Shown one piece after another: positions 17,216 to 26,184 of a DNA stretch of 34,839 bases (within the stretch, counting starts at the first letter, position 1; each line of letters opens with the position of its first letter). Both the position numbers and the translations under genes were made by a program. Where the stretch lies: contig CANNEP010000030.1 in NCBI GenBank assembly GCA_947503655.1, forward strand, positions 1 to 34,839. The letters run 5' to 3'. This stretch comes from an uncultured Microbacterium sp. GTDB taxonomy: Bacteria > Actinomycetota > Actinomycetes > Actinomycetales > Microbacteriaceae. The notes under the pieces were generated by a model. The model ran no database searches and was not told the DNA's origin. It saw only the letters and a list, made by a program, of their open reading frames with translations.

Positions 17216-20200
17216 ATGCTTTCGCGACCCCTCCGCCGTGCCGCGGGAACCGTCGCGGTAACGGCCGTGGCGTGCACGCTTGTGCTCACCGCGCCGCTGC
17301 CCGCGACCGCCGCTATCGTGGCCGACCCCGTGGTGCTCTCAACACCCGACCCCAGCATTACCCTCACCCCGATCGGCACGTTTGAGACGGGCGAGTTCGA
17401 CTCGTCTGCGGCGGAGATCGTCGCCGCCTACAACGGCCGCCTTTTCGTCGTCAACGCACAAGCTGGTTCCGTCTCAGTGCTCGATGCCACGAACCCCGCC
17501 GCTATGACCGAACTGTTCTCGATCGAGGGCGCGGGCATCGCGAACTCGGTGGCGGTGCGCGCCGATGGCCTCGGCGTGATCGCTTTCGAGGCGCCGGTCA
17601 AGACCGACCCGGGCACGCTGCTGTTCTTCGACGCCAACGCTGACACCCCGGCGGTGCTCGGCGCGGTGACGGTGGGCGCACTGCCCGACATGGTGGCGTT
17701 GTCGGCTGACGGAACCACGGCTGTCGTTGCGAATGAGGGCGAGCCCGCCGACGACTTCTCCCGCGACCCGGAAGGTTCTGTCGCGGTCGTTGCCCTGCCG
17801 GCAACCGTTGCCGCAGCCGCACAGAACGACGTGCGCATCGCTGACTTCCACGCATTCGAGGGCAACATTCTGCCCGCGGGCGTGCGCGTTTTCGGCCCAA
17901 CGCCGGAGGCTGACTTCCCGGTGAGCCGCAACCTCGAGCCCGAGTACGTCACGATCGACGGCGGCACCGCGTACGTCACGCTTCAGGAGGCCAACGCGAT
18001 CGCAACGGTCGACCTCGCGAGCGCGACCGTGACCGACATCGTGGCGCTCGGCTACAAGGATCACTCCCTGCCGGGGAACGCGCTCGACCCGTCCGACAAG
18101 GACGACCGCTTCGAACAGCGCACGTACGACAACCTGTTTGGCGTCTACATGCCGGACGGCATCGCGTCGTACCAGGCGAACGGAACCACGTACCTCGTCA
18201 CTGCAAACGAGGGTGACGCCCGTGAGTGGGGCGACTACGCCGAGCCGTCACGCGTCAAGGATCTGGCCGATGACGGCTACGGCCCCGCCTGCGCCAACTT
18301 CGATGGCCTGATCGGCAACGCTGAGCTCGGTCGCCTCAACGTCACGCGTGAACTCGGCTTTAACGCCGAGGCCGGTTGCTACGACGAGCTATACGCGTTC
18401 GGCGGCCGCTCGTTCTCGATTTTCACGACCGACGGCACGCTCGTGTTTGACTCGGGCAGCGCGCTCGAAGCGCTGACCGCTGAAGCGGCCGGTGACTTCG
18501 CGAACTCCAACCACACCGAGGCGAACTCCGAAGGCCGTAGTGACGACAAGGGCCCCGAGCCGGAGAGCGTCACGGTCGGCACCGTCGGCGACCGCACCTA
18601 CGCCTTCGTGGGCCTCGAGCGCGTCGGCGGCATCGTCGTCTATGACATCACCATGCCCACCAACGCGACCTTCGTCACCTACGTTAACAACCGCGACTTC
18701 TCGGCAGACCCCGAGACTGATCTGTCAGCCGCCGGCGACCTGGGCGCCGAGGGTGTCACGTTCATTCCCGCAGATGCATCGCCAACGGGCGAGCCACTGC
18801 TCGCCGTCGCGAATGAGGTAAGCGGAACCACGACACTGTTTGCGATTGATGATGGACTCACCGAGGTGCAGATTCTGAACGTGAACGACTTCCACGGTCG
18901 CATTGAGCCCAACCTGGGCAGTGGCGAGCCCGGCGCGGCTGTCGTTGCCGGCGCTGTTTCACAGCTGACCGCAGAAAACCCGAACACGCTGTTCGTCTCA
19001 GCCGGCGACAACATCGGCGCGTCGACCTTCACGTCGTTCATCGATGATGACAACCCCACGATCGACGCACTGGTCGCATCGGGCCTCGTCGCATCGACCG
19101 TCGGCAACCACGAGTTCGACCAGGGTATGGATGACCTCGTGAATCGCGTTGTTCCGCGTTTCGGTGGCTCGCAGTACGCGCTCGGCGCGAACGTGTACGA
19201 CCGCGCCACGGGCGAGCCTGCGCTCGACGAGTACAGCATCAGCGTTGTCGACGGTGTGCGCGTCGCATTCATCGGCACGGTCACGGCTGAGACGCAGGCA
19301 ATGGTTTCACCGACCGGTGTTGCTGACGTCACGTTCGGCGACGAGCTCGATGCCGCCAACCGTGTAGCCGGCGAGCTTGTTGCCGCCGATGCGGCCGACG
19401 TCATCGTGTTGCTCACGCACAACGGTCAAGCGACCGCGAGCTGCGCCGACCTCGGTGACACGTCAACGACCTACGGTCAGCTTGTGAACGGCGCCTCCGC
19501 CGATATCGATGCGATCATTTCGGGTCACACCCACCAGGCGTATTCGTGCGAGGTCGACGACCCCGCGGGCAACGCGCGCCCGGTGATTCAGGCACACCAG
19601 TACGGCACGACGCTCGGCCAGATCTCGGTCACGGTCGACTCGGAATCGAAGAAACTCGTCTCGATCACGGGCGCTCTGCTCCCGCTGACCGCCGACGGTG
19701 CCGCCCTGTACCCCGCCGACGACGAGGTCTCAGCCATCGTGGCTGACGCCGCCGAGCTCGCCGAGGAAGAGGGCAACGTGACGGTGGGCGCCATTAGCGC
19801 AGACATTCTGCGCGGCGGAACCAATGGTTCCGATCGCGGTGTGGAGTCGTCGATGGGTAACCTCATCGCCGACGTGACGCTGTGGGCAACGTCGGGCCAG
19901 GGTGCTGCGACACTCTCGCGCATGGCAACGACCCCCGCGCCCGCCGCGCCTGCTGTGGCCGACATCGCATTCATGAACCCCGGTGGCCTGCGCGCTGACC
20001 TGCACTACGGCACTGATGGTGCCGTCACCTACCGTGACGTTGCCAGCGTGCAGCCGTTCGCCAATACGATCACGACGATGACGCTCACGGGCGCGCAGAT
20101 CAAGAGCGTGCTTGAGGAGCAGTGGCAGCCCGAGGGCGCGTCTCGTCCGAAGCTTCACCTCGGTGTTTCGGAGGGATTCAGCTACACGTATGTTGAGGAG

Positions 20201-20701
20201 GCCCCGCGCGGCGAGCACATCGTGTCGATGACGCTGAACGGTGTGGCCGTTGATCCGGCAGCGAACTACACGGTGGCGGCGAACTCGTTCCTCGCGGGTG
20301 GTGGCGACAACTTCACGACGTTTGCCGCAGGCACGAACCGTGCTGACGCCGGCCAGGCTGACCTCAGCGCAACGGTCGCGTACTTCGCCGCGCACCCGGT
20401 CGTTGATCCGGCCCCGTTGGGACGCGCGACGCTTGCGGTGACCGAACCGACGCCCGAGCCGACGCCGACACCGACGCCCGAGCCCACGTCAGAACCGACT
20501 CCTGAGCCCAGCGACCCCAGCGACGGTTCCACTGGTTCCGACGGCTCTGCTGGCTCCGGAACCACGGGCGGTTCGACCGGCTCGAACAACCTCGCGAACA
20601 CCGGTAGCGAAGCCCCGTACGCCGTCATGCTGGGTGCTTCGGTGCTCGTCGCGGGCGGTCTGCTGATGGTGGCACTGCGCCGACGCCGGGTCGAAAGCTA
20701 A
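17216..20701 (+). CDS. Cell-wall-anchored bimodular phosphoesterase: choice-of-anchor I domain + 5'-nucleotidase
   Basis: A 1161-aa secreted protein. It has a signal peptide (SRPLRRAAG, hydrophobic core, PATA cleavage near residue 33). A beta-propeller-like choice-of-anchor I domain spans about 45-545 (ILPAGVRVFGP, LEPEYVTIDGGTAYVTLQEA, VTANEGDAREWGDYAEPSRV). An UshA/5'-nucleotidase metallophosphoesterase domain starts near 551 with ILNVNDFHGRIEP, then SAGDNIGAS, GNHEFDQG near 628 and SGHTHQAY near 767, followed by the C-terminal nucleotidase domain with IAFMNPGGLRADLHYG. The tail is a Pro/Thr/Glu linker, the sorting motif LANTG (about 1126-1130), a membrane helix and RRRRVES. LAxTG is the motif of class E sortases in high-GC Gram-positives. 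It likely hydrolyses extracellular nucleotides for phosphate and nucleoside salvage. ATG 17216 follows AGGAAC. Confidence 0.92.
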   Translation: MLSRPLRRAAGTVAVTAVACTLVLTAPLPATAAIVADPVVLSTPDPSITLTPIGTFETGEFDSSAAEIVAAYNGRLFVVNAQAGSVSVLDATNPAAMTELFSIEGAGIANSVAVRADGLGVIAFEAPVKTDPGTLLFFDANADTPAVLGAVTVGALPDMVALSADGTTAVVANEGEPADDFSRDPEGSVAVVALPATVAAAAQNDVRIADFHAFEGNILPAGVRVFGPTPEADFPVSRNLEPEYVTIDGGTAYVTLQEANAIATVDLASATVTDIVALGYKDHSLPGNALDPSDKDDRFEQRTYDNLFGVYMPDGIASYQANGTTYLVTANEGDAREWGDYAEPSRVKDLADDGYGPACANFDGLIGNAELGRLNVTRELGFNAEAGCYDELYAFGGRSFSIFTTDGTLVFDSGSALEALTAEAAGDFANSNHTEANSEGRSDDKGPEPESVTVGTVGDRTYAFVGLERVGGIVVYDITMPTNATFVTYVNNRDFSADPETDLSAAGDLGAEGVTFIPADASPTGEPLLAVANEVSGTTTLFAIDDGLTEVQILNVNDFHGRIEPNLGSGEPGAAVVAGAVSQLTAENPNTLFVSAGDNIGASTFTSFIDDDNPTIDALVASGLVASTVGNHEFDQGMDDLVNRVVPRFGGSQYALGANVYDRATGEPALDEYSISVVDGVRVAFIGTVTAETQAMVSPTGVADVTFGDELDAANRVAGELVAADAADVIVLLTHNGQATASCADLGDTSTTYGQLVNGASADIDAIISGHTHQAYSCEVDDPAGNARPVIQAHQYGTTLGQISVTVDSESKKLVSITGALLPLTADGAALYPADDEVSAIVADAAELAEEEGNVTVGAISADILRGGTNGSDRGVESSMGNLIADVTLWATSGQGAATLSRMATTPAPAAPAVADIAFMNPGGLRADLHYGTDGAVTYRDVASVQPFANTITTMTLTGAQIKSVLEEQWQPEGASRPKLHLGVSEGFSYTYVEEAPRGEHIVSMTLNGVAVDPAANYTVAANSFLAGGGDNFTTFAAGTNRADAGQADLSATVAYFAAHPVVDPAPLGRATLAVTEPTPEPTPTPTPEPTSEPTPEPSDPSDGSTGSDGSAGSGTTGGSTGSNNLANTGSEAPYAVMLGASVLVAGGLLMVALRRRRVES

Positions 20702-20715
20702 TTCGAACTCAACAC

Positions 20716-20757
20716 AAAAGAGCTGCCCCGACCAATCACGGTCGGGGCAGCTCTTTT
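20716..20757. terminator. Bidirectional intrinsic terminator
   Basis: A perfect 18-bp stem (arms 20716-20733 and 20740-20757, A-rich outer end, GC core GCTGCCCCGACC) with loop AATCAC. Flanking A and T runs give U-tracts on both strands, so it terminates both the nucleotidase gene (+) and prpC (-). Confidence 0.93.
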
Positions 20758-20778
20758 GCTTGTCAGCTCTTCAGCTAC

Positions 20779-21960
20779 TTACTCTGCTTCAGCCTCACGG
20801 TTGGCAGCAGCGATCTCAGCTTCGGTGGCAACGTAGCCGTCGATGTGACGCTCGTCGGGGCCGACGTACTCCGACAGCGGGCGGATCAGCGCGTTGGACG
20901 CAAGCTGCTCCATGATGTGCGCGGTCCAGCCGGTGACGCGAGCAGCCACGAACAGCGGCGTGAACGTGAGCGTGTCGAAACCGATCAGGTTGTATGCCGG
21001 ACCCGACGGGTAGTCGAGGTTCGGGTAGATACCCTTGCGGCTCACGAACTCGTTCTCGAGTGCGTCGTACAGCTCGGCGACGTCGGGGCGGTTGTAGTGT
21101 GCCACGAGCGTGTCGAGAGCTGCCTTCATCGTGGGAACACGCGAGTCGCCACGCTTGTAAACGCGGTGACCGAAGCCCATGATCTTGCGCTTCGCGCCGA
21201 GAGCCTCGTCCAGCCACGGCTTCACGTTCTCTGCGGCGCCGATGTCGTTGAAGATGTGCAGGACGGCCTCGTTGGCACCACCGTGCAGCGGGCCCTTCAG
21301 GGCGCCGATGGCACCGGTGACAGCCGAGTACAGGTCGCTCAGCGTCGACGCGATCACGCGAGACGTGAACGTCGAGGCGTTGAACGAGTGCTCTGCGTAC
21401 AGCGTCATCGAGCGGTTGAAGGCGTCAACGACGACCTCGTCCTGCTCTTCGCCGAACGTCATCCACAGGAAGTTCGCCGAGTAGTCGAGGTCATCGCGCG
21501 GGGCGACAAGCTCTTCACCACGGCGGCGACGCTGACCGTAGGCCACGATGGCCGGCAGCTGTGCCCACAGACGAATCGAACGCTCTTGGTTCTGCTCCGG
21601 GGTTCCGGCAGCGTCCATCACGTCACCCGTCGCGTCGAGGGCGCCGATGACGCTGACCGCGGTGCGGACCTCATCCATCGGGTGTGCGCTCGTCGGCAGG
21701 ATGTCGATCGCGGCCTTCACCTCGGGGGCGAGGGCACGGTAGCGACGCTCCGTCGCACGAAGCTCAGCGAGCTCGGCGTCGGTCGGCAGGTTTCCGGTCC
21801 ACAGCAGGTGCGCGACAGCCTCGAACGGCTGCGTTGCGGCCAGCTCCTGCACGGGGTAACCGCGGTACAGCAGGCTGTTGGTTTCCGGGTTGACCTTGGA
21901 GACGCCCGTGACGTCAACGACGACGCCTGCGAGACCCTTCTTGATATCAACTTCCGTCAT
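20779..21960 (-). CDS. prpC: 2-methylcitrate synthase (citrate synthase family)
   Basis: A 393-aa citrate-synthase-fold enzyme. It condenses propionyl-CoA with oxaloacetate to 2-methylcitrate, and family members often also use acetyl-CoA. Catalytic-site segments are MTLYAEHSFNASTFTSRVIA, GPLHGGANEAVLHI, KIMGFGHRVYKRGDSRVP and GIYPNLDYPSGPAYNLIG with the catalytic Asp. The N-terminus LAGVVVDVTGVSKVN and the short length are typical of the PrpC type. AAGGAG 6 nt before ATG 21960 fixes the start. Last gene of gntR-prpD-prpB-prpC, 18 nt after prpB. Confidence 0.95.
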   Translation of the reverse strand: MTEVDIKKGLAGVVVDVTGVSKVNPETNSLLYRGYPVQELAATQPFEAVAHLLWTGNLPTDAELAELRATERRYRALAPEVKAAIDILPTSAHPMDEVRTAVSVIGALDATGDVMDAAGTPEQNQERSIRLWAQLPAIVAYGQRRRRGEELVAPRDDLDYSANFLWMTFGEEQDEVVVDAFNRSMTLYAEHSFNASTFTSRVIASTLSDLYSAVTGAIGALKGPLHGGANEAVLHIFNDIGAAENVKPWLDEALGAKRKIMGFGHRVYKRGDSRVPTMKAALDTLVAHYNRPDVAELYDALENEFVSRKGIYPNLDYPSGPAYNLIGFDTLTFTPLFVAARVTGWTAHIMEQLASNALIRPLSEYVGPDERHIDGYVATEAEIAAANREAEAE

Positions 21961-21978
21961 GAGTAACTCCTTCTTGGC

Positions 21979-22878
21979 TTACCGCTCAACCCGGAAGTTG
22001 AACACGCTGGTGTCGAAGTGGTTGTACGCCTCGTAGTCGATGAGGTCGTACAGGTCAGCACGGTGCTGCATCTCGCCCAGCTTGCCAGTCAGGTGACCAA
22101 CGTTGTTGAGCTCGTCCAGGGCGCGACCGGTCGCACCCATCGAGATGCGCAGCATCGAAACCGGCCAAATGACGATACGAATACCGACATCAGCCAGCTG
22201 CTGCGTGGAGAACAGGTCGCTCTTGCCGAACTCCGTCATGTTCGCGAGAACCGGAACATCGACAGCGTTCACGACAGCTTCGAAGTGCTCGAGGCTGTGC
22301 ATGGCCTCCGGGAAGATTGCGTCAGCACCGGCGTCGACGAGTGCCTTGGCACGGTCGATTGCCGCCTGCAGACCGTCAACCGCTGCAATGTCGGTGCGCG
22401 CCATGATGAGGAAGTTCTCGTCACGGCGGGCGTCGACAGCAGCACGGATGCGCTTGAGCGCGGTGTCTTCGTCAACGACGGCCTTACCATCGAGGTGACC
22501 GCAACGCTTCGGGTTGATCTGGTCTTCGATGTGCATGCCGCCGAGGCCCGCGTCTTCCATCTCCTGGATGGTGCGAGCGACGTTCATCGGCTCACCGAAG
22601 CCGGTGTCGGCGTCGATGATGGTCGGCAGGTCGGTCATGCGAGCGATCTGCTTGCCGCGGCCAGCGACCTCAGTCAGCGTCGTCAGGCCGATGTCGGGGA
22701 GCCCCAGGTCTGCCGACAGCACGGCACCCGAAATGTAGACACCTTCGAAGCCCTTCTGCTCGATGAGTCGAGCAGAAAGCGGGTTGAAGGCACCCGGGAA
22801 ACGCAGCAGCTCGCCGGAGTTCAGCCGCTCACGGAAAAGGCGACGCTTCTCCGCTGCGGGAACCTGTGAGTACAGCAT
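21979..22878 (-). CDS. prpB: Methylisocitrate lyase
   Basis: A 299-aa member of the isocitrate lyase/PEP mutase superfamily. It cleaves 2-methylisocitrate to pyruvate and succinate. The signature loop is PKRCGHLDGK with catalytic Cys126. Metal/substrate segments include VYISGAVLSADLGLPDIGL, TIIDADTGFGEP and GMHIEDQINPKRC, with NMTEFGKSDLF further on. Length and N-terminus (AEKRRLFRERLNSGELLRFP) match PrpB rather than the larger AceA. GGAG precedes ATG 22878. It is 20 nt downstream of prpD. Confidence 0.95.
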   Translation of the reverse strand: MLYSQVPAAEKRRLFRERLNSGELLRFPGAFNPLSARLIEQKGFEGVYISGAVLSADLGLPDIGLTTLTEVAGRGKQIARMTDLPTIIDADTGFGEPMNVARTIQEMEDAGLGGMHIEDQINPKRCGHLDGKAVVDEDTALKRIRAAVDARRDENFLIMARTDIAAVDGLQAAIDRAKALVDAGADAIFPEAMHSLEHFEAVVNAVDVPVLANMTEFGKSDLFSTQQLADVGIRIVIWPVSMLRISMGATGRALDELNNVGHLTGKLGEMQHRADLYDLIDYEAYNHFDTSVFNFRVER

Positions 22879-22898
22879 GTGCTTTTCTCCGTTCCGGC

Positions 22899-24422
22899 TT
22901 AGAACAGACCGCGCGGCGACTCGATGCCGCTGAGCAGGCTTGGCTTGGCAACGATGTTGAGCTGGCGAACCTCGTCAACGGTGAGCTCGGGCAGACGCTC
23001 AGCGAGGTCGAGGAAGCGCTCGATCTCAGCAGCCTCAAGAACCGGCTCCGCGAGGATGCGGAACTTGCGGATGTAGTCAGCGCGAGCGAACGGACGGGCG
23101 CCGAGCGGGTGAGCGTCAGCAACGGCGATCTCGTCGACAACGGTCGAGCCGTCGGTCAGCGTGATTTCCACGCGGCCACCGAAGGCCTTCTCGTCGGGGT
23201 CTTCCGAGTGGTAGCGGCGCGTCCACTCAGTGTCTTCTGCCGTGGTGATCTTGTTCCACAGTTCAACCGTGTCAGCACGACCCGCACGCTCGGGAGCGTA
23301 GGAGTCAACGTGGTGCCACGTGCCATCCTGCAGTGCAACCGCGAAGATGTAGGGGATCGAGTGGTCCAGGGTCTCACGCGATGCGGTGGGGTCGTACTTC
23401 TGCGGGTCGTTTGCGCCCGAGCCGATCACGTAGTGCGTGTGGTGGCTCGTGTGCAGCACGATCGACGCGATGTTTGCGGGGTCGCGCAGTGCCGGGTTCT
23501 CGTTGCCGAGCTTGCGAGCGAGGTCGATCCACGCCTGTGCCTGGTACTCAGCCGAGTGCTCCTTGGTGTAGGAGTCGAGGATCGCGCGCTTTGCTTCGCC
23601 TGCGGCGGGCAGCGGAACCGTGTAGGAGGCGTCGGGGCCGTCCAGCATCCAGGCGATGACTCCGTCTTCGCCTTCGTAGATGGGGCTGGGCGAGGTCTGG
23701 CCGCGCATGGCGCGGTCGACAGCCTCGACGGCCATCTTGCCGGCGAATGCGGGGGCGTGTGCCTTCCACGTCGAGATTTCGCCCTTACGCGACTGACGCG
23801 TAGCGGTCGTGGTGTGAAGGCCCTGGCCGACGGCCTGGTAGATCGTCTCAGCGTCGAGGCCGAGGAGCGTGCCGATACCGGCCGATGCCGACGGGCCGAT
23901 GTGAGCGACGTGGTCGATCTTGTGCTTGTGCAGGCTGATGCCGCGCACGAGGTCCATCTGGATCTCGTAACCGGTTGCGATACCGCGAACGAGCGCGCGG
24001 CCATCCTTGCCACAGTGCTGTGCAACGGCGAGGATCGGCGGGATGTTGTCGCCCGGGTGCGAGTACTCGGCTGCCAGGAACGTGTCGTGGTAGTCGAGCT
24101 CGCGAACGGCAACGCCGTTTGCCCATGCTGCCCACTCGGGGCTGGTGCGCTCTTCGTCAAGGCCGAAGATGCTGGCACCTTCGCCGCCGCGCGATACGGG
24201 GTGGTCGAGGGCCTGCGAGCGAGCCGAGACGATCGGGCCACGGGCCAGCGATGCTGCGGCGACCGAAGCGTTGTCGATCACACGGTTGATGATCATGTCG
24301 ATGACGTCGGCTTCAACCTCAACCGGGTCAACGGCGACCTGAGCGATCTTCCAAGCAAGCTGCTCTTCGCGGGGCAGGTCTTCTGCGCTCTTGTAGACGC
24401 GCACGTGGTGCTGAACAGTCAT
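22899..24422 (-). CDS. prpD: 2-methylcitrate dehydratase
   Basis: A 507-aa MmgE/PrpD-family protein that dehydrates 2-methylcitrate to 2-methyl-cis-aconitate. Family features include an N-terminal helical part with [60 protein letters not shown] and the C-terminal [23 protein letters not shown] 24422 ([16 protein letters not shown]) is chosen because AGGAAG precedes it; the longer reading starts inside gntR. It begins 10 nt after the gntR stop. The hydration back to methylisocitrate would need an aconitase encoded elsewhere. Confidence 0.95.
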   Translation of the reverse strand: MTVQHHVRVYKSAEDLPREEQLAWKIAQVAVDPVEVEADVIDMIINRVIDNASVAAASLARGPIVSARSQALDHPVSRGGEGASIFGLDEERTSPEWAAWANGVAVRELDYHDTFLAAEYSHPGDNIPPILAVAQHCGKDGRALVRGIATGYEIQMDLVRGISLHKHKIDHVAHIGPSASAGIGTLLGLDAETIYQAVGQGLHTTTATRQSRKGEISTWKAHAPAFAGKMAVEAVDRAMRGQTSPSPIYEGEDGVIAWMLDGPDASYTVPLPAAGEAKRAILDSYTKEHSAEYQAQAWIDLARKLGNENPALRDPANIASIVLHTSHHTHYVIGSGANDPQKYDPTASRETLDHSIPYIFAVALQDGTWHHVDSYAPERAGRADTVELWNKITTAEDTEWTRRYHSEDPDEKAFGGRVEITLTDGSTVVDEIAVADAHPLGARPFARADYIRKFRILAEPVLEAAEIERFLDLAERLPELTVDEVRQLNIVAKPSLLSGIESPRGLF

Positions 24423-24432
24423 GTTTCTTCCT

Positions 24433-25098
24433 TTACTTCTGGAGGGTTTTGACGGCACCGACGGGAGCAGGCTCCGGGAGAGCAGCCAAGATGTTCGTTA
24501 AGGCGTTGTGCAGGTGCACGTGGGTGGCGTGCGCTGCGAGGTCGGCGTCGCCTGAGGCGATTGCCGAAGCAATGAGGCGGTGTTCGGCGATCGACTGCAC
24601 GAGTCGTGCCGGGTTGTCACGCGCGAGACGGCGCACACGCACGAGGTGCGTACGGATCATGCGTAGGGCTGCGGTGAGGTAGTCGTTGTTGACGGCCGCG
24701 TCAAGGCGTTCGTCAAAGCGGGCGATAACGGCGTAGTAGTCGTCGAGCCCTTCGGCACCCTCAATGTGGGTGTGCCCGAATGCCGTCGCGAGCGCCGCGA
24801 ACGTTTCGTGGTCGCCGCGGTGGGCGGCGAGGCGTGCGGCGGTTTCTTCGAGTGCGCGGCGCACTTCGAAGAGTTCGCGGATGTCGTCGGCGTCAATGTC
24901 GGTGACGACGGTGACGCGTGGTGACTGCTGAGCGACGAGACCGTCAGCGGCGAGGCGGCCAATGGCTTCGCGGAGTGGGGTTCGGCTCACGCCGAGGCGT
25001 GCGGCCTGCTCGACTTCACCGAGCACAGCACCGGGTGCCAACTCGCCGGATTGAATCTCGCCGAGAAGCGTTTCATATGCACGATCACTCGCCCGCAT
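24433..25098 (-). CDS. GntR-family (FCD subfamily) regulator of the methylcitrate operon
   Basis: A 221-aa regulator with an N-terminal winged helix ([40 protein letters not shown]) and a C-terminal FCD ligand-binding domain. The latter has the metal-ligand pattern of FadR-like proteins ([51 protein letters not shown]). It is the first gene of the prp operon and likely autoregulates it in response to a propionate-pathway intermediate (inference). A strong AAGGAGG 5 nt before the ATG fixes the start. The upstream 101 nt carry two GTATAC boxes and a 10-bp inverted repeat. Confidence 0.92.
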   Translation of the reverse strand: MRASDRAYETLLGEIQSGELAPGAVLGEVEQAARLGVSRTPLREAIGRLAADGLVAQQSPRVTVVTDIDADDIRELFEVRRALEETAARLAAHRGDHETFAALATAFGHTHIEGAEGLDDYYAVIARFDERLDAAVNNDYLTAALRMIRTHLVRVRRLARDNPARLVQSIAEHRLIASAIASGDADLAAHATHVHLHNALTNILAALPEPAPVGAVKTLQK

Positions 25099-25107
25099 GG
25101 CACCTCC

Positions 25108-25146
25108 TTGTGATTGCTAGTGTATACAACGAACCGGCAATCACAA
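25108..25146. promoter_or_regulatory. gntR-prp promoter and operator: nested palindromes
   Basis: A perfect 10-bp inverted repeat (TTGTGATTGC at 25108-25117, GCAATCACAA at 25137-25146) encloses the palindrome TGTATACA (25121-25128). On the minus strand TTGTGA (-35), 16 nt, then TACACT (-10) form a good promoter, and TGTATACA overlaps the -10. Repressor binding there would block transcription. The inner arm of the repeat abuts the AAGGAGG ribosome site of gntR. Confidence 0.65.
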
Positions 25147-25172
25147 GCCAGAGGGAGAGGTTCTGGGCGTTA

Positions 25173-25183
25173 GCGTATACATA
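25173..25183. promoter_or_regulatory. Second GTATAC box upstream of gntR
   Basis: The sequence GCGTATACATA has its GTATAC core at 25175-25180. Its centre is 53 bp from that of the TGTATACA box at 25121-25128, about five helical turns, so two bound dimers would face the same side of DNA. Confidence 0.45.
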
Positions 25184-25199
25184 AGGCCCCTCTCCCCGC

Positions 25200-26156
25200 T
25201 TACGCGAGCGCGTCAACCTCTTTTTCGCCGAGCTTGACGATGACGACACCCACGAGCACGAGCACGCCGCCGATGATCTCGAAGCGCCCTGGCACCTGGC
25301 CGACCAGGAGCCAGCCGTACAGCACGGCGGCCACGACCTCGCTGAGCGCGACGAAGGATGCGAGCCGTGAGCCCAGCATGCGCGTGGAGATGATGCCGAG
25401 CGCGTAGGCGAGCGCGGCCGACACGAGACCGAGCGCGAGCAGCGGAATCCAGAACGGCACGGAACCAAAGACATACGTGACAGGGTCGGTGGACGAATTG
25501 AGGGGCAGGATTCCGACCAGCCCAGCCAAGCCGAGGCCGGTGCCGCCGACGAAGAGGCCGAAGCCGGCGAGCGCGATCGGCGGAAGCCCGGTGTCTTGTC
25601 GTGCCGACAGGATGAAGTACGCCGCGGCACCGACCATGGCGCCGAGGGCCCACAGCACACCGACCGGATCTGCCGTGACGCCACTGAAGACGTTCAGCAT
25701 CACGGCGAGGCCGAGGAGGGCGATGGCTGCTCCGATGAACGTCGCACCCGACGGACGCACTCGAGAGCGCACCCACACCCACACGATCACGAGGACGGGG
25801 GCGGTGTATTCGATCAGCAGTGCGATGCCGACGTCGATCGTGACGACGGCTTGGAAGTAGAACAGCTGCGTCGCGGCGACCGCGAGGGCACCGTAGAGCA
25901 GCACGATCGGCCAGGCCTTGCGCATCACCGACCACTTGCCGCGCATCGCGATGATCGTCGGGATCGCGAGGGCGATGGCCGCGATCCAGATGCGGGCGAG
26001 CACGACGGATCCGGGCGTCCATCCCGCGTCGATGAATCCCTTGGCGAGTGCTCCCGACGTTCCGAAGCTCAACGCCGTGGCAATAGCCAGCACCAAGCCC
26101 AGCCGCGTGTGGCTCTTCTTCGGCGTGGGTGCAGGGATGAGGAGGGGTCCGGTCAC
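25200..26156 (-). CDS. EamA/DMT-superfamily transporter
   Basis: A 318-aa integral membrane protein with ten predicted helices arranged as two EamA repeats. Examples are GLVLAIATALSFGTSGALAK, LYGALAVAATQLFYFQAVVT, LLIEYTAPVLVIVWVWV, FVALSEVVAAVLYGWLLVGQ and IIGGVLVLVGVVIVKLGEKE. Such RhaT/YdcZ-like carriers export amino acids or other metabolites; the substrate cannot be told. The GTG start at 26156 lies exactly 6 nt after TAACGT, so leaderless. It follows the MFS remnant by 28 nt but has its own promoter. The gntR-prp operon begins 101 nt downstream. Confidence 0.88.
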   Translation of the reverse strand: MTGPLLIPAPTPKKSHTRLGLVLAIATALSFGTSGALAKGFIDAGWTPGSVVLARIWIAAIALAIPTIIAMRGKWSVMRKAWPIVLLYGALAVAATQLFYFQAVVTIDVGIALLIEYTAPVLVIVWVWVRSRVRPSGATFIGAAIALLGLAVMLNVFSGVTADPVGVLWALGAMVGAAAYFILSARQDTGLPPIALAGFGLFVGGTGLGLAGLVGILPLNSSTDPVTYVFGSVPFWIPLLALGLVSAALAYALGIISTRMLGSRLASFVALSEVVAAVLYGWLLVGQVPGRFEIIGGVLVLVGVVIVKLGEKEVDALA

Positions 26157-26162
26157 TGTCTG

Positions 26163-26168
26163 ACGTTA
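26163..26168 (-). promoter_or_regulatory. -10 box of leaderless EamA transporter gene
   Basis: On the minus strand TAACGT, then CAGACA, then GTG at 26156. No ribosome-binding site is present. Confidence 0.5.
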
Positions 26169-26184
26169 GCGCTTTGGCGCTCAG

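Noticed and set aside
20845..21966. Plus-strand frame of 373 codons opposite prpC
   Set aside because: Exact antisense of citrate-synthase motifs; no ribosome site or family match.
22866..24452. Plus-strand open frame of 528 codons opposite prpD
   Set aside because: Antisense shadow of a well-conserved gene; high-GC codon bias keeps the complementary frame open.
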